The notes under the pieces were generated by a model that saw only the letters and a program-made list of their open reading frames with translations, did not search any database and was not told where the DNA came from. The position numbers were made by a program, and so were the translations under genes. Shown piece after piece: positions 20,420-31,786 of a stretch of 64,000 nt of DNA; within the stretch, counting starts at the first letter, position 1; each line of letters begins with the position of its first letter. The stretch is from Archivesica marissinica (taxonomy: Eukaryota; Mollusca; Bivalvia; Venerida; Vesicomyidae): assembly GCA_014843695.1 (NCBI GenBank), contig CM026404.1:89236682-89300681 (forward strand), in the 5' to 3' direction.

Positions 20420-21299
20420 AGTATTCTCGCATTTTCACTCTTAAACAGCTGCATGACTGTGTACATACTTAGCTATATGCGAATACAATCTGGGTATGTA
20501 CCTTTTTCGTAAGTCGTTGTACACTGGGCATAAAATGGTATTCATCTTCAAGAACATTACAAGTTCTACATATCCTTTCATTTACTTGCACTCTATATCT
20601 TGACAATCTGCCTGTTTCTATTTCCAGACGATGTGATGATAATCGTAACGGCATATTTACAACGGACAGTATTTACATAAAGTTGACACTCACAACTAGC
20701 AATATTTCTAGCTCTAGAGGCATCAACTAATCTCATATTCCGTTCTTGGATAAATGTATCAGTCACCCTTTGCTTAAACATTCTAAAGAATGATGGTATA
20801 TCACCTATACATTGATATAACCACATACAATGATAACAACCCGTACTTTCTAAGCATCACGTTGACTGTCATGGTCCAATTTTATGTTAGTTTAAACAAT
20901 ATTTTATTTCAATGAATATACATAGTATAATGATCACAATAAGAAAATACATGTAGGATTGAGGAGAAAGCAACTTGCTTATGTGGTTACCTCTTTCCTA
21001 ATTTTGTGTTCGTGGGTTAGCCTCTATTATGGTTATCTAGTCTTTATGTACAAGTTTTATCTATTTTGTGTCAGTAGACAGAACCATTTTAAACCAATAT
21101 TTAACAATATAAACGCTTAGATTAGATGAAGTTCAACCAAGTGCTCCGTAAATAAAATCGTTTTGGCTGTAATTCAAGAACCTTTTTACAAAACGGTGTA
21201 ATACGCTCTATGCAGTGCACTTGGGAAACCCCCATATTTCACATCCCTACAACAAAATAGGATATACAAGTTTATCAATAAGTTATAAAACATGTATCG
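20420..21299 (-). pseudogene. Degenerate LINE ORF2 C-terminal half, second family
   Basis: Minus-strand sequence reads, with stops and frameshifts, LIDKLVYPILL.GCEIWGF, then VKRFLNYSQN, IVKYWFKMVLSTDTK, then IGDIPSFFRMFKQRVTDTF, RLSSHRLEIETGRLSRY and CRTCNVLEDEYHF. This order (post-RT region, then a Cys-Cys-His cluster) is the C-terminus of a LINE ORF2 family common in molluscs. The final Cys of the cluster is lost by frameshift. A retroposed tail (20,889-20,999) splits it. Confidence 0.8.
20889..20999 (-). mobile_element. Retroelement tail nested in LINE
   Basis: Minus strand: AGCAAGTTGCTTTCTCCTC, ATTGTGATCATTATACTATG, then AAATAAAATATTGTTTAAAC. Flanked by AATTTTATGTT (20,878-20,888) and AATTTTGTGTT (21,000-21,010). 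The same tail appears at 25.57 kb and, cut to about 70 bp, at 38.61 kb. Confidence 0.8.
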
Positions 21300-21463
21300 G
21301 TAATAAGTCTCCAAATTTATACAAACATTTTTATAGCTTGAATATTGTTTTTAAAGCTTGACCAGATCACATGCATTGTCATGATCAATGAGCCACAGGT
21401 CGTAAATATTATTCCTAAATAGGTAAAATTCCTGATAATCTCAAGTATATGTAACAGTAGATT
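21300..21463. other. Flank duplicated by SINE 3' transduction
   Basis: Nearly identical to 17,622-17,790 (only a few differences over about 165 bp). It lies immediately 3' of SINE-A 21,464-21,703 on the minus strand and contains that SINE's own target duplication, so this locus is the likely source. Confidence 0.85.
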
Positions 21464-21703
21464 TGTTTATAGTTTATACAAATTTATTTTAGCTCGATTG
21501 CGAAACAAGTTATTTCAACTTATATTAATCACTCTCGAGACCTCATTCCTGATGGAATCCATCGCCACGAGGGAGAGATAAGAGGCAACGTGGAATTTAA
21601 ATACCTTGCCTAAGGGCACAATCGTAACGGCTCCAGCGGGGCTCGAACTCCGGACCTTTCACACCTAAAGCGAACGCGCATCCACTGCGCTATCACGACT
21701 TCC
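21464..21703 (-). mobile_element. SINE-A, likely source of the 17.6-kb copy
   Basis: Full-length minus-strand copy with head (GATAGCGCAGTGGATGCGCG) and tail. Flanked by ACAGTAGATT at 21,454-21,463 and 21,704-21,713. The 17.6-kb copy contains only the 3'-side copy of that flank, which gives the direction of the event. Confidence 0.9.
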
Positions 21704-21719
21704 ACAGTAGATTCTTCAT

Positions 21720-22080
21720 AATAAACAGGTTGTTTGAAATAATGTTTTCTTTAAACAAAATCATCTTAATATTTAATGCATTCATCACATGACGGATTCA
21801 TGTAATAGTGACGATAAATATGTCTTCCTAAATTAATTACTAGCTACTATAGCCGACATTAATTTATGATATTTTTTTAAAATGCAGGCACTGGAACTCG
21901 TCTATTATAAAATTAGTTAATTTTATACGCGAGTGACTAATCTTATATTGCTAATACTACGTAAATATTTACTAATACATGTATATCACGTTTTAAGCTA
22001 AATTATGCACAAATCGTTACGTTAGACATTCCTGTGCTATTCGAACATCAGGGGTGATGTGTATGAGATTTGAAGTGAGC
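21720..22080. other. No recognisable feature
   Basis: AT-rich spacer before the 39-bp array. Confidence 0.5.
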
Positions 22081-22082
22081 TA

Positions 22083-23537
22083 CAATACCAGATACTCGGT
22101 CACGGAGGCATACCCAGTAGGACATAACAGATACTCGGTCACGGAGGCGTACCCAGTAGGACATATCAGATACTCGGTCACGGAGGCGTACCCAGTAGGA
22201 CATATCAGATACTCGGTCACGGAGGCGTACCAAGTAGGACATACCAGATACTCGGTCACGGAGGCGTACCCAGTAGGACATACCAGATACTCGGTCACGG
22301 AGGCGTACCCAGTAGGACATACCAGATACTCGGTCACGGAGGCGTACCCAGTAGGATATACCAGACGCTCGGTCACGGAGGCGTACCCAGTAGGACAGAC
22401 TAGACGCTCGGTCACGGAGGCGTACCCAGTAGGACATACCAGATACTCGGTCACGGAGGCGTACCCAGTAGGACATATCAGATACTCGATCACGGAGGCG
22501 TACCTAGTAGAACATACCAGATACTCGGTCACGGAGGCGTACCCAGTAGGACATACCAGATACTCGGTCACGGAGGCGTACCCAGTAGGACATACCAGAT
22601 ACTCGGTCGCGGAGGCGTACCCAGTAGGACATACCAGATACTCGGTCACGGAGGCATACCCAGTAGGACATACCAGATACTCGGTCACGGAGGCGTACCT
22701 AGTAGGACATACCAGATACTCGGTCACGGAGGTGTACCCAGTAGGACATACCAGATACTCGGTCACGGAGGCATACCCGAGTAGGACATACCAGATACTC
22801 GGTCACGGAGGCGTACCCAGTAGGATATACCAGATACTCGGTCACGGAGGCGTACCCAGTAGGACATACCAGATACTCGGTCACGGAGGCGTACCCAGTA
22901 GGACATACGAGATACTCGGTCACGGAGGCATACCTGAGTAGGACATACCAAATACTCGGTCACGGAGACGTACCCAGTAGGACATACCAGATACTCGGTC
23001 ACGGAGGCGTACCCAGTAGGACATATCAGATACTCGGTCACGGAGGCGTACCCAGTAGGACATACCAGATACTCGGTCACGGAGGCGTACCCAGTAGGAC
23101 ATACCAGATACTCGGTCACGGAGGCGTACCCAGTAGGACATACCAGACACTCGGTCACGGAGGCGTACCCAGTAGGACATACCGGATACTCGGTCACGGA
23201 GGCGTACCCAGTATGACATACCAGACATTCGGTCACGGAGGCGTACCCGAGTATAGGACATACCAGACACTCGGTCACGGAGGCGTACCCGAGTATAGGA
23301 CATACAAACACTCGGTCACGGAGGCGTACCCGAGTATAGGACATACAAAACACTCAGTCACGGAGGCGTACCCGAGAATAGGACATACCAAACACTCGGT
23401 CACGGAGGCGTACCCGAGTATAGGACATACGAAACACTCAGTCACGGAGGCGTACCCGAGTATAGGACATACCAAACACTCAGTCACGGAGGCTTACCCG
23501 AGTATAGGACATACCAAACACTCAGTCACGGAGGCGT
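22083..23537. repeat. 39-bp minisatellite
   Basis: About 37 units beginning GATACTCGGTCACGGAGGCG then TACCCAGTAGGACATACCA. The right third (from 23,230) uses longer variants with CCGAGTATAGGAC. Since 39 is 13 codons, all frames stay open for long stretches on both strands; the predicted 13-residue repeats match nothing known. Confidence 0.93.
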
Positions 23538-24590
23538 GTAGAACAGTACGATCGCATTCTCAAACGATAACTGGCGTCGATCGCATTCTTAAACGATAAC
23601 CGGCGTCGATCGCATTCTTAAACGATCACTGACGTCACGTACCACGAGCGTAGAACAGTACGATCGCATTCTTAAACGATCACTGACGTCACGTACGACG
23701 AGTGTAGAACAGTACGATTGCATTCTTAAACGACCACTGAAGTCACGTACCACGAGTTTAGAACAACAGAACGATCGCATTCTTAAACGATCACTGACGT
23801 CACGTACCACGAGTGTAGAACAACAGAACGATCGCATTCTTAAACGATCACTGACGTCACGTACCACGAGTGTAGAACGACAGAACGATCGCATTCTTAA
23901 ACGATCACTGATGTCACGTACCACGGGTGTAGAACAGAACGATCGCATTATTAAACGATCACTGACGTCACGTACCACGAGTGTAGAACAGAACGATCGT
24001 ATTCTTAAACGATCACTGGCGTCACGTACCACACGTGTAGAACAACAGAACGATCGCATTCTTAAACGATCACTGACGTCACGTACCACGAGTGTAGAAC
24101 AGAACGATCGCATTATTAAACGATCATTGACGTCACGTACCACGAGTGTAGAACAGTACGATCGCATTCTTAAACGATCACTGACGTCACGTACCACGAG
24201 TGTAGAACAGTACGATCGCATTCTTAACCGATCACTGACGTCACGTACCACGAGTGTAGAACAACAGAACGATCGCATTCTTAAACGATCACTGACGTCA
24301 CGTACCACATGTGTAGAACAACAGTACGATGGCATTCTTAAACGATCACTGACGTCACGTACCACGAGTGTAGAACAACAGAACGATCGCATTCTTAAAC
24401 GATCACTGACGTCACGTACCACGAGTGTAGAACAACAGAATGATCGCATTCTTAAGCGATCACTGACGTCACGTACCACACGTGTAGAACAATACAACGA
24501 TCGTATTCTTAAACGATCACTGACGTCACGTACCACGCATGTAGAACAACAGAACGATCGCATTCTTAAGCGATCACTGATGTCACTGAA
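23538..24590. repeat. 54/57-bp array rich in TGACGTCA
   Basis: About 19 units of the form GTAGAACAACAGAACGATCG, CATTCTTAAACGATCAC, TGACGTCACGTACCACGAGT; units differ by 3-bp steps (AACAACAG or AACAG). It begins directly where the 39-bp array ends. Fourteen units contain the exact palindrome TGACGTCA, the consensus cAMP-response element. Open frames here (394 and 233 residues) follow from 3n unit length. Confidence 0.92.
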
Positions 24591-24868
24591 TCTCCATGTA
24601 TGGAGTGGTTGACCTACTGGACGTGGGGGCCATATTGAATATCGCCTCGGTAATTGTAGTTTATCGCAACGCGAGACAATAAAATCACAGACACCTCGTA
24701 AAATAACCATTAAAATGTATTCAAAATGCACGGTGGGTGAATAATACAATATGTCAACGTCTTTTCGAGACACTCATTCGCTAATTAAATGTTTGTTCTT
24801 GTTTACCACCATATTGAAATTCAGTGGCAGTAGCAATGATAGGTGGATATTTCATTAATACTATATAT
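24591..24868. other. No recognisable feature
   Basis: Spacer between the array and the foldback. Confidence 0.5.
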
Positions 24869-25438
24869 GGGTGAAGTTAGCAATGAGCAGTGTACTGCCA
24901 GTGTACTGCTGTACTGCTGGCAGTGAGCAGTGAACTGCTGTACTGCTAGCAGTGAGCAGTGAGTAATGTAATCCAGCAGTGAGTTATGTATTCTAGTAGT
25001 GAATGATGTGTATATGCCAAATTTCGAAATAAATAATAATATAATTTATATTTATTTTATCCCGTACTTGCATTTTCTGGCAGTGAGCAGTGGGGAACGT
25101 ACGAGTACTGTATTCCAGAAGTGGGTAATGTAATCCAGCAGTGAGAGGCGTAATCTAGTAGTGGATAATGTGCAAATGCCAAATTTCGGGGGGGAAATAA
25201 AAAATAAAAAAATAAAAAATCCGCACTTGCTTTTCTGGCAGTGAGCAGTGTACTGCTGTACTGCTAGCAGAATACACTACTCGTACGTTCCCCACTGCTC
25301 ACTGCCAGAACAAGCAAGTACGGGAACAAATAAATATTTTATTTATTATTTTTATTTATTTATTTTCGAAATTTGGCATATACACATCATTCATTACTAG
25401 AATACATAACAGTACACTGCTCACTGCTAACTTCACCC
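24869..25438. repeat. Large inverted repeat (foldback)
   Basis: Left arm 24,869-25,109 (GGGTGAAGTTAG, GTGTATATGCCAAATTTCG, GCAGTGGGGAACGTACGAG) and right arm 25,268-25,438, its reverse complement with small indels. The loop (25,110-25,267) holds a further partial direct copy of the arm. AGCAGTG and TACTGCTG motifs recur in the tips. Probably a foldback or long-arm MITE. Confidence 0.82.
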
Positions 25439-25572
25439 ACATTAAAACATTATGATAATGCTTATACATTATATTAGAGAAAAGAATGCGTGCAATTTCG
25501 CAGATTGAAACTATTTGCAGGTGTATGTATACATCAAAATATTAATTTAAATTTTCGGGAACCTAAGGAAGT

Positions 25573-25668
25573 ATTTTAGTTTAAACAATATTTATTTCTT
25601 TGAATATACATAGTCTAGTATACATAATATGTACATACATGTAGGATTGAGGAGAAAGCAACTTGCTT
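25573..25668 (-). mobile_element. Retroelement tail, third copy
   Basis: Minus strand matches 20,889-20,999: AGCAAGTTGCTTTCTCCTC, CCTACATGTATG and AAATATTGTTTAAACTAAA. Confidence 0.7.
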
Positions 25669-25777
25669 ATATGGAAGTATATGGAGGTATTTTCTCCAAA
25701 ATGTAAACAGCTTTTAAGAAATAGCAGTCGTGTAGATCTGGGAGTAACACCGCGTCTTTATAAAGGTTATGCAAATT

Positions 25778-25903
25778 TATTTTAACTCGATTGAGAAACA
25801 AATTCTTAGAACATTAGATTACTCGCTCTCGAGACCTCATTCCTGATGGAATCCATCGCCATGAGGGAGAGGGTAGATAGAGACAATGTGGGAGTAAGTG
25901 TCT
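25778..25903 (-). mobile_element. SINE-A, 3' part only
   Basis: Tail and body on the minus strand (CTCATGGCGATGGATTCC, ATCAGGAATGAGGTCTCGAG, TTTCTCAATCGAGTTAAAAT). The head is missing; an AAT-tailed element adjoins at the break. Confidence 0.75.
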
Positions 25904-25904
25904 G

Positions 25905-25919
25905 GCAATAATAATAACA

Positions 25920-25994
<75 letters not shown>

Positions 25995-26056
25995 TAACAA
26001 TAATAATAAATACTTTGTTTTACGAGGTAGCTAACAAAACACACGGATAAGTGCAC
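25905..26056 (-). mobile_element. LINE 3' end with ATT repeat tail
   Basis: Minus strand reads CCTCGTAAAACAAAGTATTT followed by about 100 bp of (ATT)n. It resembles the tails at 33.09 and 49.1 kb (AAAGTCTTTATTATT; AATAAAGTATTTAATAAT). A Leu-rich frame over the microsatellite is an artefact. Confidence 0.6.
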
Positions 26057-26956
26057 AATTCACCACCAAATTACCTTCAGAGTAGGGGGTGGGTGCTTTT
26101 AGTGGGAAATTAAAAAAACGCAATTGGTCAACCCCATTGAAATTTCATATTTCCCTGTGGCTCAAAGGTCAGTCTGTTGAAAAGTACCATATTTTGTGCC
26201 AAACTATTTTTGGGGAACATATAATGGCACTGTATGTCATAATGGTGGCCTACGGAAATTATAGCTCTCCTATAATGGAGGATAATAAAGAATCTATCTA
26301 TCTAGTTGAAAGCACAATATCTATTTTCATAGCACTAAGACATTAAGTGGTGGTCCCACCTACCTAAATGTGAAACAAGATTCTCAAATATGTTGCAAAC
26401 GATTATGAAAGAGACACTTTATGAACACGCTATTTTATTACATTACAATATGTAACTTTCCGCACTATGATTAAGAAGATGGACTGTAATGCGTTACCGT
26501 TGTATTGTATTTCTCATTAGCATTTTAAATGCGGATTGACATTTTAAAAATAGTACTTAGGTTTCTAGAGGTCTTCGTTAGAGTGGAAACTACGAGGCAC
26601 TTGTATATCTTTACATATATAATAATGCCTTCAACAGATACTATACAGAAAGAAACTAGATGAAAATTGTTTCTAAATTAGTTTATGAGAAAATCGGATT
26701 ACTCTTTATCATTTAAAACCAATTTATCACCGGAATCCGCGAGACATGAAAGGTTCAATTATACAGCTTCTTCATAATTAAGAAGTCTTTTAAAAGACAT
26801 GACAGCGTTTTTATTACGTTTTAATAATCGCATAGCACAGTCATATTACCTGGTGATAGATTGGTTGTATGTAAGTAGCGCATGCTTCGGATGGCAATTT
26901 ATTCCTGCGTTTATTACATTCTCCGTCCTATAATTATACTGTTTATTGATTACACA
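26057..26956. other. Unassigned; one 85-residue frame
   Basis: 26,089-26,346 encodes MGAFSGKLKKRNWSTP and continues without a recognised domain; it ends near GAATCTATCTATCTAG, which could be a retroelement tail. The rest is AT-rich with no supported feature. Confidence 0.4.
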
Positions 26957-27740
26957 TTAAAGCGGAACTACATCGGTGAAAAAAGCAAATTTCTATAGAA
27001 TGTAATTTCCTATTTTATCACATAACTTTGCTTGTATTTAGTGTAATACAATCATATAATAATGTACACACGTGTAATAACACCGGGAAGGATTCTGATT
27101 GGTTGAGAGAATAATCCTTATAGGTTGAAAATTAAAACTTTAAAGTACGCATATTTCCATTTGAATTGGTGCATAATGTTAATGGTAAGACCAACTATGA
27201 TTTAAAAGAAGTCTTGATGCAATTATAACGCTGTTTAAAACATAAATATAACGCTGCTTTGCGCAGTGACCTTTTAAAAATGGCATTTGATCAAAAGTCG
27301 AAGAGTAAGATTTCTAATATTTTTGATCACATGCAGTCGCACAGTCGAGAGAGAATAATGCCACGCCCCAAATACATAATCATACCTGATTCGTTCCCAT
27401 GTCCGGTGTATAGCAATGATACACGGCACCTCGGTTTTATGTCATTATTGTTTATGGCGGGACGGCGATTGGCACTCAAGGATCCTGGTTTCGTAATACA
27501 ATGTGTTAATCACTGGCCCACTGACCCGTCCTATAAAATATTCCATAATGAGGCTGATGTATTGTATTTTAATTGCACATTCTCGTTTGCTGACAATGCC
27601 TGATCACGTGACTTGCTGCGGCGGATGTAAGCATACACGGTTAGTGTTGGAATTAGTGTAGTAGCCATGCCATTATAATTATGTAAACTAATCACTAAGC
27701 TATGTAGCTTTGTGTTCTTTGTGATGCTATGTCGCTTTAA
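26957..27740. mobile_element. TTAA-ended element carrying a 114-residue frame
   Basis: Ends TTAAAGCGGAACTACATCGG and the complement of ATTTTAAAGCGACATAGCAT form imperfect inverted termini, each starting with TTAA. The first 75 bp match a second element at 32,397. An open frame at 27,259-27,603 (SFPCPVYSNDTRHLGFMSLL in the middle) resembles no transposase I know; function unassigned. Confidence 0.5.
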
Positions 27741-28383
27741 AATCTTAATATGTAGTGTTTTTGTATCTTGACGCTTTAATCCCTGTAATGATACATAATG
27801 AATGTTGATTTATTTTATTGATTATAATGTCTTTGTCTATCACTTTAAACATTATTTATTGCCCAGTTTGTGTGTCTGTAAATAGCAATACTGATAAATG
27901 GTATGTATTTGTAAAAACTCCGACAATAAATACTGTTTAGATTGAATGGGAGACATCGGACATTTACTTCCCCTGAATACTCCCTAAAAGTAGTTAGGTT
28001 CTATTAAGTGTTTTTCTCTGTTTTTCTCGTTGTTTCCTTTGCACAACATGCTAGCAATTTTATAGTACTATCATTTCTTATGATTTTTAAATTACTAGAT
28101 CTTGACATATCTCCTACAGTATATGCAATGGGTACTTGTTTGTATTTTGATCAAATCACATTTATGATACCGCAACATCTGGTTAGGGAACAATAGTAAA
28201 AACAAATGATTCCAACTAAAATGACCTATTTACATTTTGGGATAAGGGAGACAATGGAATTATTTATCATAGTATCCTCCCCTTGTGATATCGTCATCGT
28301 GCTATCGATAATGGTATTACGATGGCCTTAGCGGAAGCCGTAGTCGAGCGACGTACACTTCCGGTGACATATATATGTGGGGG
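27741..28383. other. No recognisable feature
   Basis: AT-rich with a GC-richer patch (28,325-28,365). A 62-residue frame at 28,008 has no family motif. Confidence 0.5.
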
Positions 28384-28512
28384 ATGGGCGGAACGATTCG
28401 GTTAACTATCCCGGTCTGAGCCCTATCTTAGTACGTAATCCGTACCACTGCGCATGCCCGAGGAAATACATATTACGGAATACTCGGCTATATAGTAAGA
28501 CTATGTTGAATA
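28384..28512. repeat. 128-bp direct repeat, copy 1
   Basis: Begins GATGGGCGGAACGATTCGG, continues CCGGTCTGAGCCCTATCTTA and ACTGCGCATGCCCGAGG. Second copy 368 bp downstream. Confidence 0.85.
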
Positions 28513-28751
28513 TATATAGGCATGCTACTCCATACTCTAGAACTATGAAATGAAAATATGCCATATCTCTGTAGCAAAGTGGGTACACGAACACCTTTCT
28601 TGTGTCTTTCTCGGCTAATATGAGCCGAACATTGTGATGGGAAGGGTTGGATATATGGTATCAGTTAGTGTTAAATATGTACACTGATTTTATGTGGCAT
28701 GAAGTGATGGTAACATTGATACTCCGGCGAGATTAGGGAGGGGTGTGGGGG

Positions 28752-28880
28752 ATAGGCGGAACGATTCGGTTAACTATACCGGTCTGAGCCCTGTCTTAGT
28801 ACGTAATCCGTACCACTGCGCATGCCCGAGGAGATACATATTAAGGAATTCTCGGCTATATGGGAAGATTATGTTGAAAA
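28752..28880. repeat. 128-bp direct repeat, copy 2
   Basis: Begins GATAGGCGGAACGATTCGG; differs from copy 1 at roughly ten positions. It could be one side of a tandem duplication or the terminal repeats of a very small element. Confidence 0.85.
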
Positions 28881-28891
28881 CTGATTTTACT

Positions 28892-29088
28892 TTATTTATT
28901 TTACAACGATTGCGAAGCAAGTTCTAACAACTTACATTAATCACTATCGTCGTATCTATCGTCATTCGTATGGGAGGAAACCGGAGTACCCGGAGAAAAC
29001 CCACCTCTCTGATCTGGCGACTACCGTACCATCTCGTATAATTCACGGTCCGATGATCGAACCCGGGTTGCATTGGGGAGAAGCGATT
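28892..29088 (-). mobile_element. SINE-B, 5' truncated
   Basis: Minus strand: CAATGCAACCCGGGTTCGAT (B box), GGGTTTTCTCCGGGTACTCC, tail TTAATGTAAGTTG and CGCAATCGTTGTAAAATAAA. The A-box side is lost. Confidence 0.8.
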
Positions 29089-29540
29089 GATCGGAAATTG
29101 TTCAAAACGCATTTATAATTCTTCTAAGCAGCACAGACATATAATATAATATATATACGCCTAGGTAATAATTCTATTGAATTTTCAGTTTTAGTTCCCT
29201 AGTATTTTAATTAAACTGTGCAATGCCCCCGTCTTCTTTCGAGTCAACAGTTATCATCAAGCTTACCCAATGGAGTTATAACGAGTAGGTGTTCATGGAA
29301 TTTGATATGCAATTTCCATACAAGCGTAGATTAATGCGAGGATCCGTTTTCAAATATGAACCGCATAAAAATATAAAAGAACAAGCAGTTAGTGCTCGTA
29401 TTGCAAATATTAATTATATTTATGTGGTAAAATGCATGTGTTCGATCAGGTACGTGCTATAATGATCGCTGAGACGACAACAGTCCGGAAATTAGTGTGT
29501 TTTTGTTTCTTTTATGTGTCTAAAGTCGCACACTTTATAC
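29089..29540. other. No recognisable feature
   Basis: AT-rich spacer. Confidence 0.5.
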
Positions 29541-29728
29541 AATGTTTTAGCTCGATCACGAAACAAGTTCTTATAACTTATATTAATCACTCTCGAGACC
29601 TCATTCCTGATGGAATCCATCGCCACGAGGGAGAGTGAGAAGAGGCAACGTGGAAATTAAATACCTTGCCTAAGGGTACAATCGTAACGGCTGCAGCGGG
29701 GTTCGAACTCCGGACCTTTCGCGCATGA
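29541..29728 (-). mobile_element. SINE-A, head truncated
   Basis: Tail, body and B box (GGAGTTCGAACCCCG) on the minus strand, stopping before the A box. It abuts SINE-D. Confidence 0.8.
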
Positions 29729-29731
29729 AGC

Positions 29732-29943
29732 ACACACTTAGATTACATAGCGATTATCCAGCTTATTGTGGAAGACGATCCAGCGTGACACTCGGACCAG
29801 GTAGGTAGAAACGCCGACCTTCCGCAATCCAACTGGACCGGTTCCTTACTCGAAATAATTCGACATCCCGAGTGGGGTTGGAACCTACAGCGATGAGGAG
29901 TAAGTGATTTGAATTCACTGACTGTAACCACTCAGCCAAGCCG
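29732..29943 (-). mobile_element. SINE-D, nearly complete
   Basis: Minus head GGCTGAGTGGTTACAGTCAG, B box TGTAGGTTCCAACCCC, body GTCGAATTATTTCGAG, then CGGAAGGTCGGCGTTTCTAC. It carries single copies of the segments amplified at 7.7-9.4 kb. Confidence 0.8.
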
Positions 29944-30042
29944 GAAAACAGAATGGTTATTTATAAATACATGTCCACGGAGTGAATTCCAGTAGGCATC
30001 GTAATTCGTTGACATACATTGATATTTCTCTGGTTGGGTATA

Positions 30043-31425
30043 CAGTCAAACCTGTGTTAGTGGTCACCTCCATTAAGCAGCCAACCTGTATTAATACAGT
30101 CAAACCTGTGTTAGTGGTCACCTCCATTAAGCAGCCAACCTGTATTAATACAGTCAAACCTGTGTTAGTGGTCACCTCCATTAAGCAGCCAACCTGTATT
30201 AATACAGTCAAACCTGTGTTAGTGGTCACCTCCATTAAGCAGCCAACCTGTATTAATACAGTCAAACCTGTGTTAGTGGTCACCTCCATTAAGCAGCCAA
30301 CCTGTATTAATACAGTCAAACCTGTGTTAGTGGTCACCTCCATTAAGCAGCCAACCTGTATTAATACAGTCAAACCTGTGTTAGTGGTCACCTCCATTAA
30401 GCAGCCAACCTGTATTAATACAGTCAAACCTGTGTTAGTGGTCACCTCCATTAAGCAGCCAACCTGTATTAATACAGTCAAACCTGTGTTAGTGGTCACC
30501 TCCATTAAGCAGCCAACCTGTATTAATACAGTGAAACCTGTGTTAGTGGTCACCTCCATTAAGCAGCCAACCTGTATTAATACAGTAAACCTGTGTTAGT
30601 GGTCACCTCCATTAAGCAGCCAACCTGTATTAATACAGTCAAACCTGTGTTAGTGGTCACCTCCATTAAGCAGCCAACCTGTATTAATACAGTCAAACCT
30701 GTGTTAGTGGTCACCTCCATTAAGCAGCCAACCTGTATTAATACAGTCAAACCTGTGTTAGTGGTCACCTCCATTAAGCAGCCAACCTGTATTAATACAG
30801 TGAAACCTGTGTTAGTGGTCACCTCCATTAAGCAGCCAACCTGTGTTAGTGGTCACCTCCATTAAGCAGCCAACCTGTATTAATACAGTCAAACCTGTGT
30901 TAGTGGTCACCTCCATTAAGCAGCCAACCTGTATTAATACAGTCAAACCTGTGTTAGTGGTCACCTCCATTAAGCAGCCAACCTGTATTAATACAGTCAA
31001 ACCTGTGTTAGTGGTCACCTCCATTAAGCAGCCAACCTGTATTGATACAGTCAAACCTGTATTAGTGGTCACCTCAATTAAGCAGCCAACCTGTATTAAT
31101 ACAGTCAAACCTGTATTAGTGGTCACCTCAATTAAGCAGCCAACCTGTATTAATACAGTCAAACCTGTGTTAGTGGTCACCTCCATTAAGCAGCCAACCT
31201 GTATTAATACAGTCAAACCTGTGTCAGTGGTCACCTCCATTAAGCAGCCAACCTGTATTAATACAGTCAAACCTGTATTAGTGGTCACCTCAATTAAGCA
31301 GCCAACCTGTATTAAGCAGCCAGTTTACCAATTACCAATACCAAACATCTATTAAGCAGTCGCCTGTGCTAAAACAGCCACTTTCTGTGAGTCCCTTGGC
31401 TGGCTGCTTAAGACATGTTTGATTG
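30043..31425. mobile_element. MITE internally expanded into a 54-bp array
   Basis: The left end CAGTCAAACCTGTGTTAGTG follows TA. About 23 head-to-tail 54-bp units run to 31,316, after which the element's unique 3' half follows (CAGCCACTTTCT, CCCTTGGCTGGCTGCTTAAG) and a decayed right end (ATGTTTGATTG). The unexpanded relative is at 48,341-48,518. One unit lost part of its sequence at 30,586 and another at 30,845. Spurious frames on both strands (158-205 residues) come from the 3n unit. Confidence 0.9.
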
Positions 31426-31510
31426 CACATCGTCATTGATCAGATTTGGGGAATCACTGGACCGCATTAGCAATATGAATGTATTTACACGCCGGTCTTT
31501 GAATTATATA

Positions 31511-31605
31511 GACACGCACACACGCACCCACGCACCCAAGCACCCACGCACACACGCACCCACGCACCCACGCACGAAGGCACGCACCCATCCACATATG
31601 CACAC
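31511..31605. repeat. CACGCACC microsatellite
   Basis: Imperfect ACGCACCC repeats. Confidence 0.9.
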
Positions 31606-31786
31606 CTTTCAAAACAACGTTCGAGGCCAATAGTTATGTATAGATTTGTGGCTGCTTCCCACAATTTCTCGCATTACAATCTTCAAAACAGCACCATCCC
31701 CTTTGACAAGTATGCCTGTAAATGTTCTGTATGAGAAGTACACACTGTCAAATCTGCTCGTAGCTTAGATGATAATGTATGTTTCT

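Noticed and set aside
28384..28880. LTR retrotransposon
   Set aside because: The repeats have no clear TG/CA ends, no primer-binding site and only about 240 bp between them.
30043..31316. CRISPR array
   Set aside because: Units are contiguous with no unique spacers, the genome is eukaryotic, and the array sits in a MITE.
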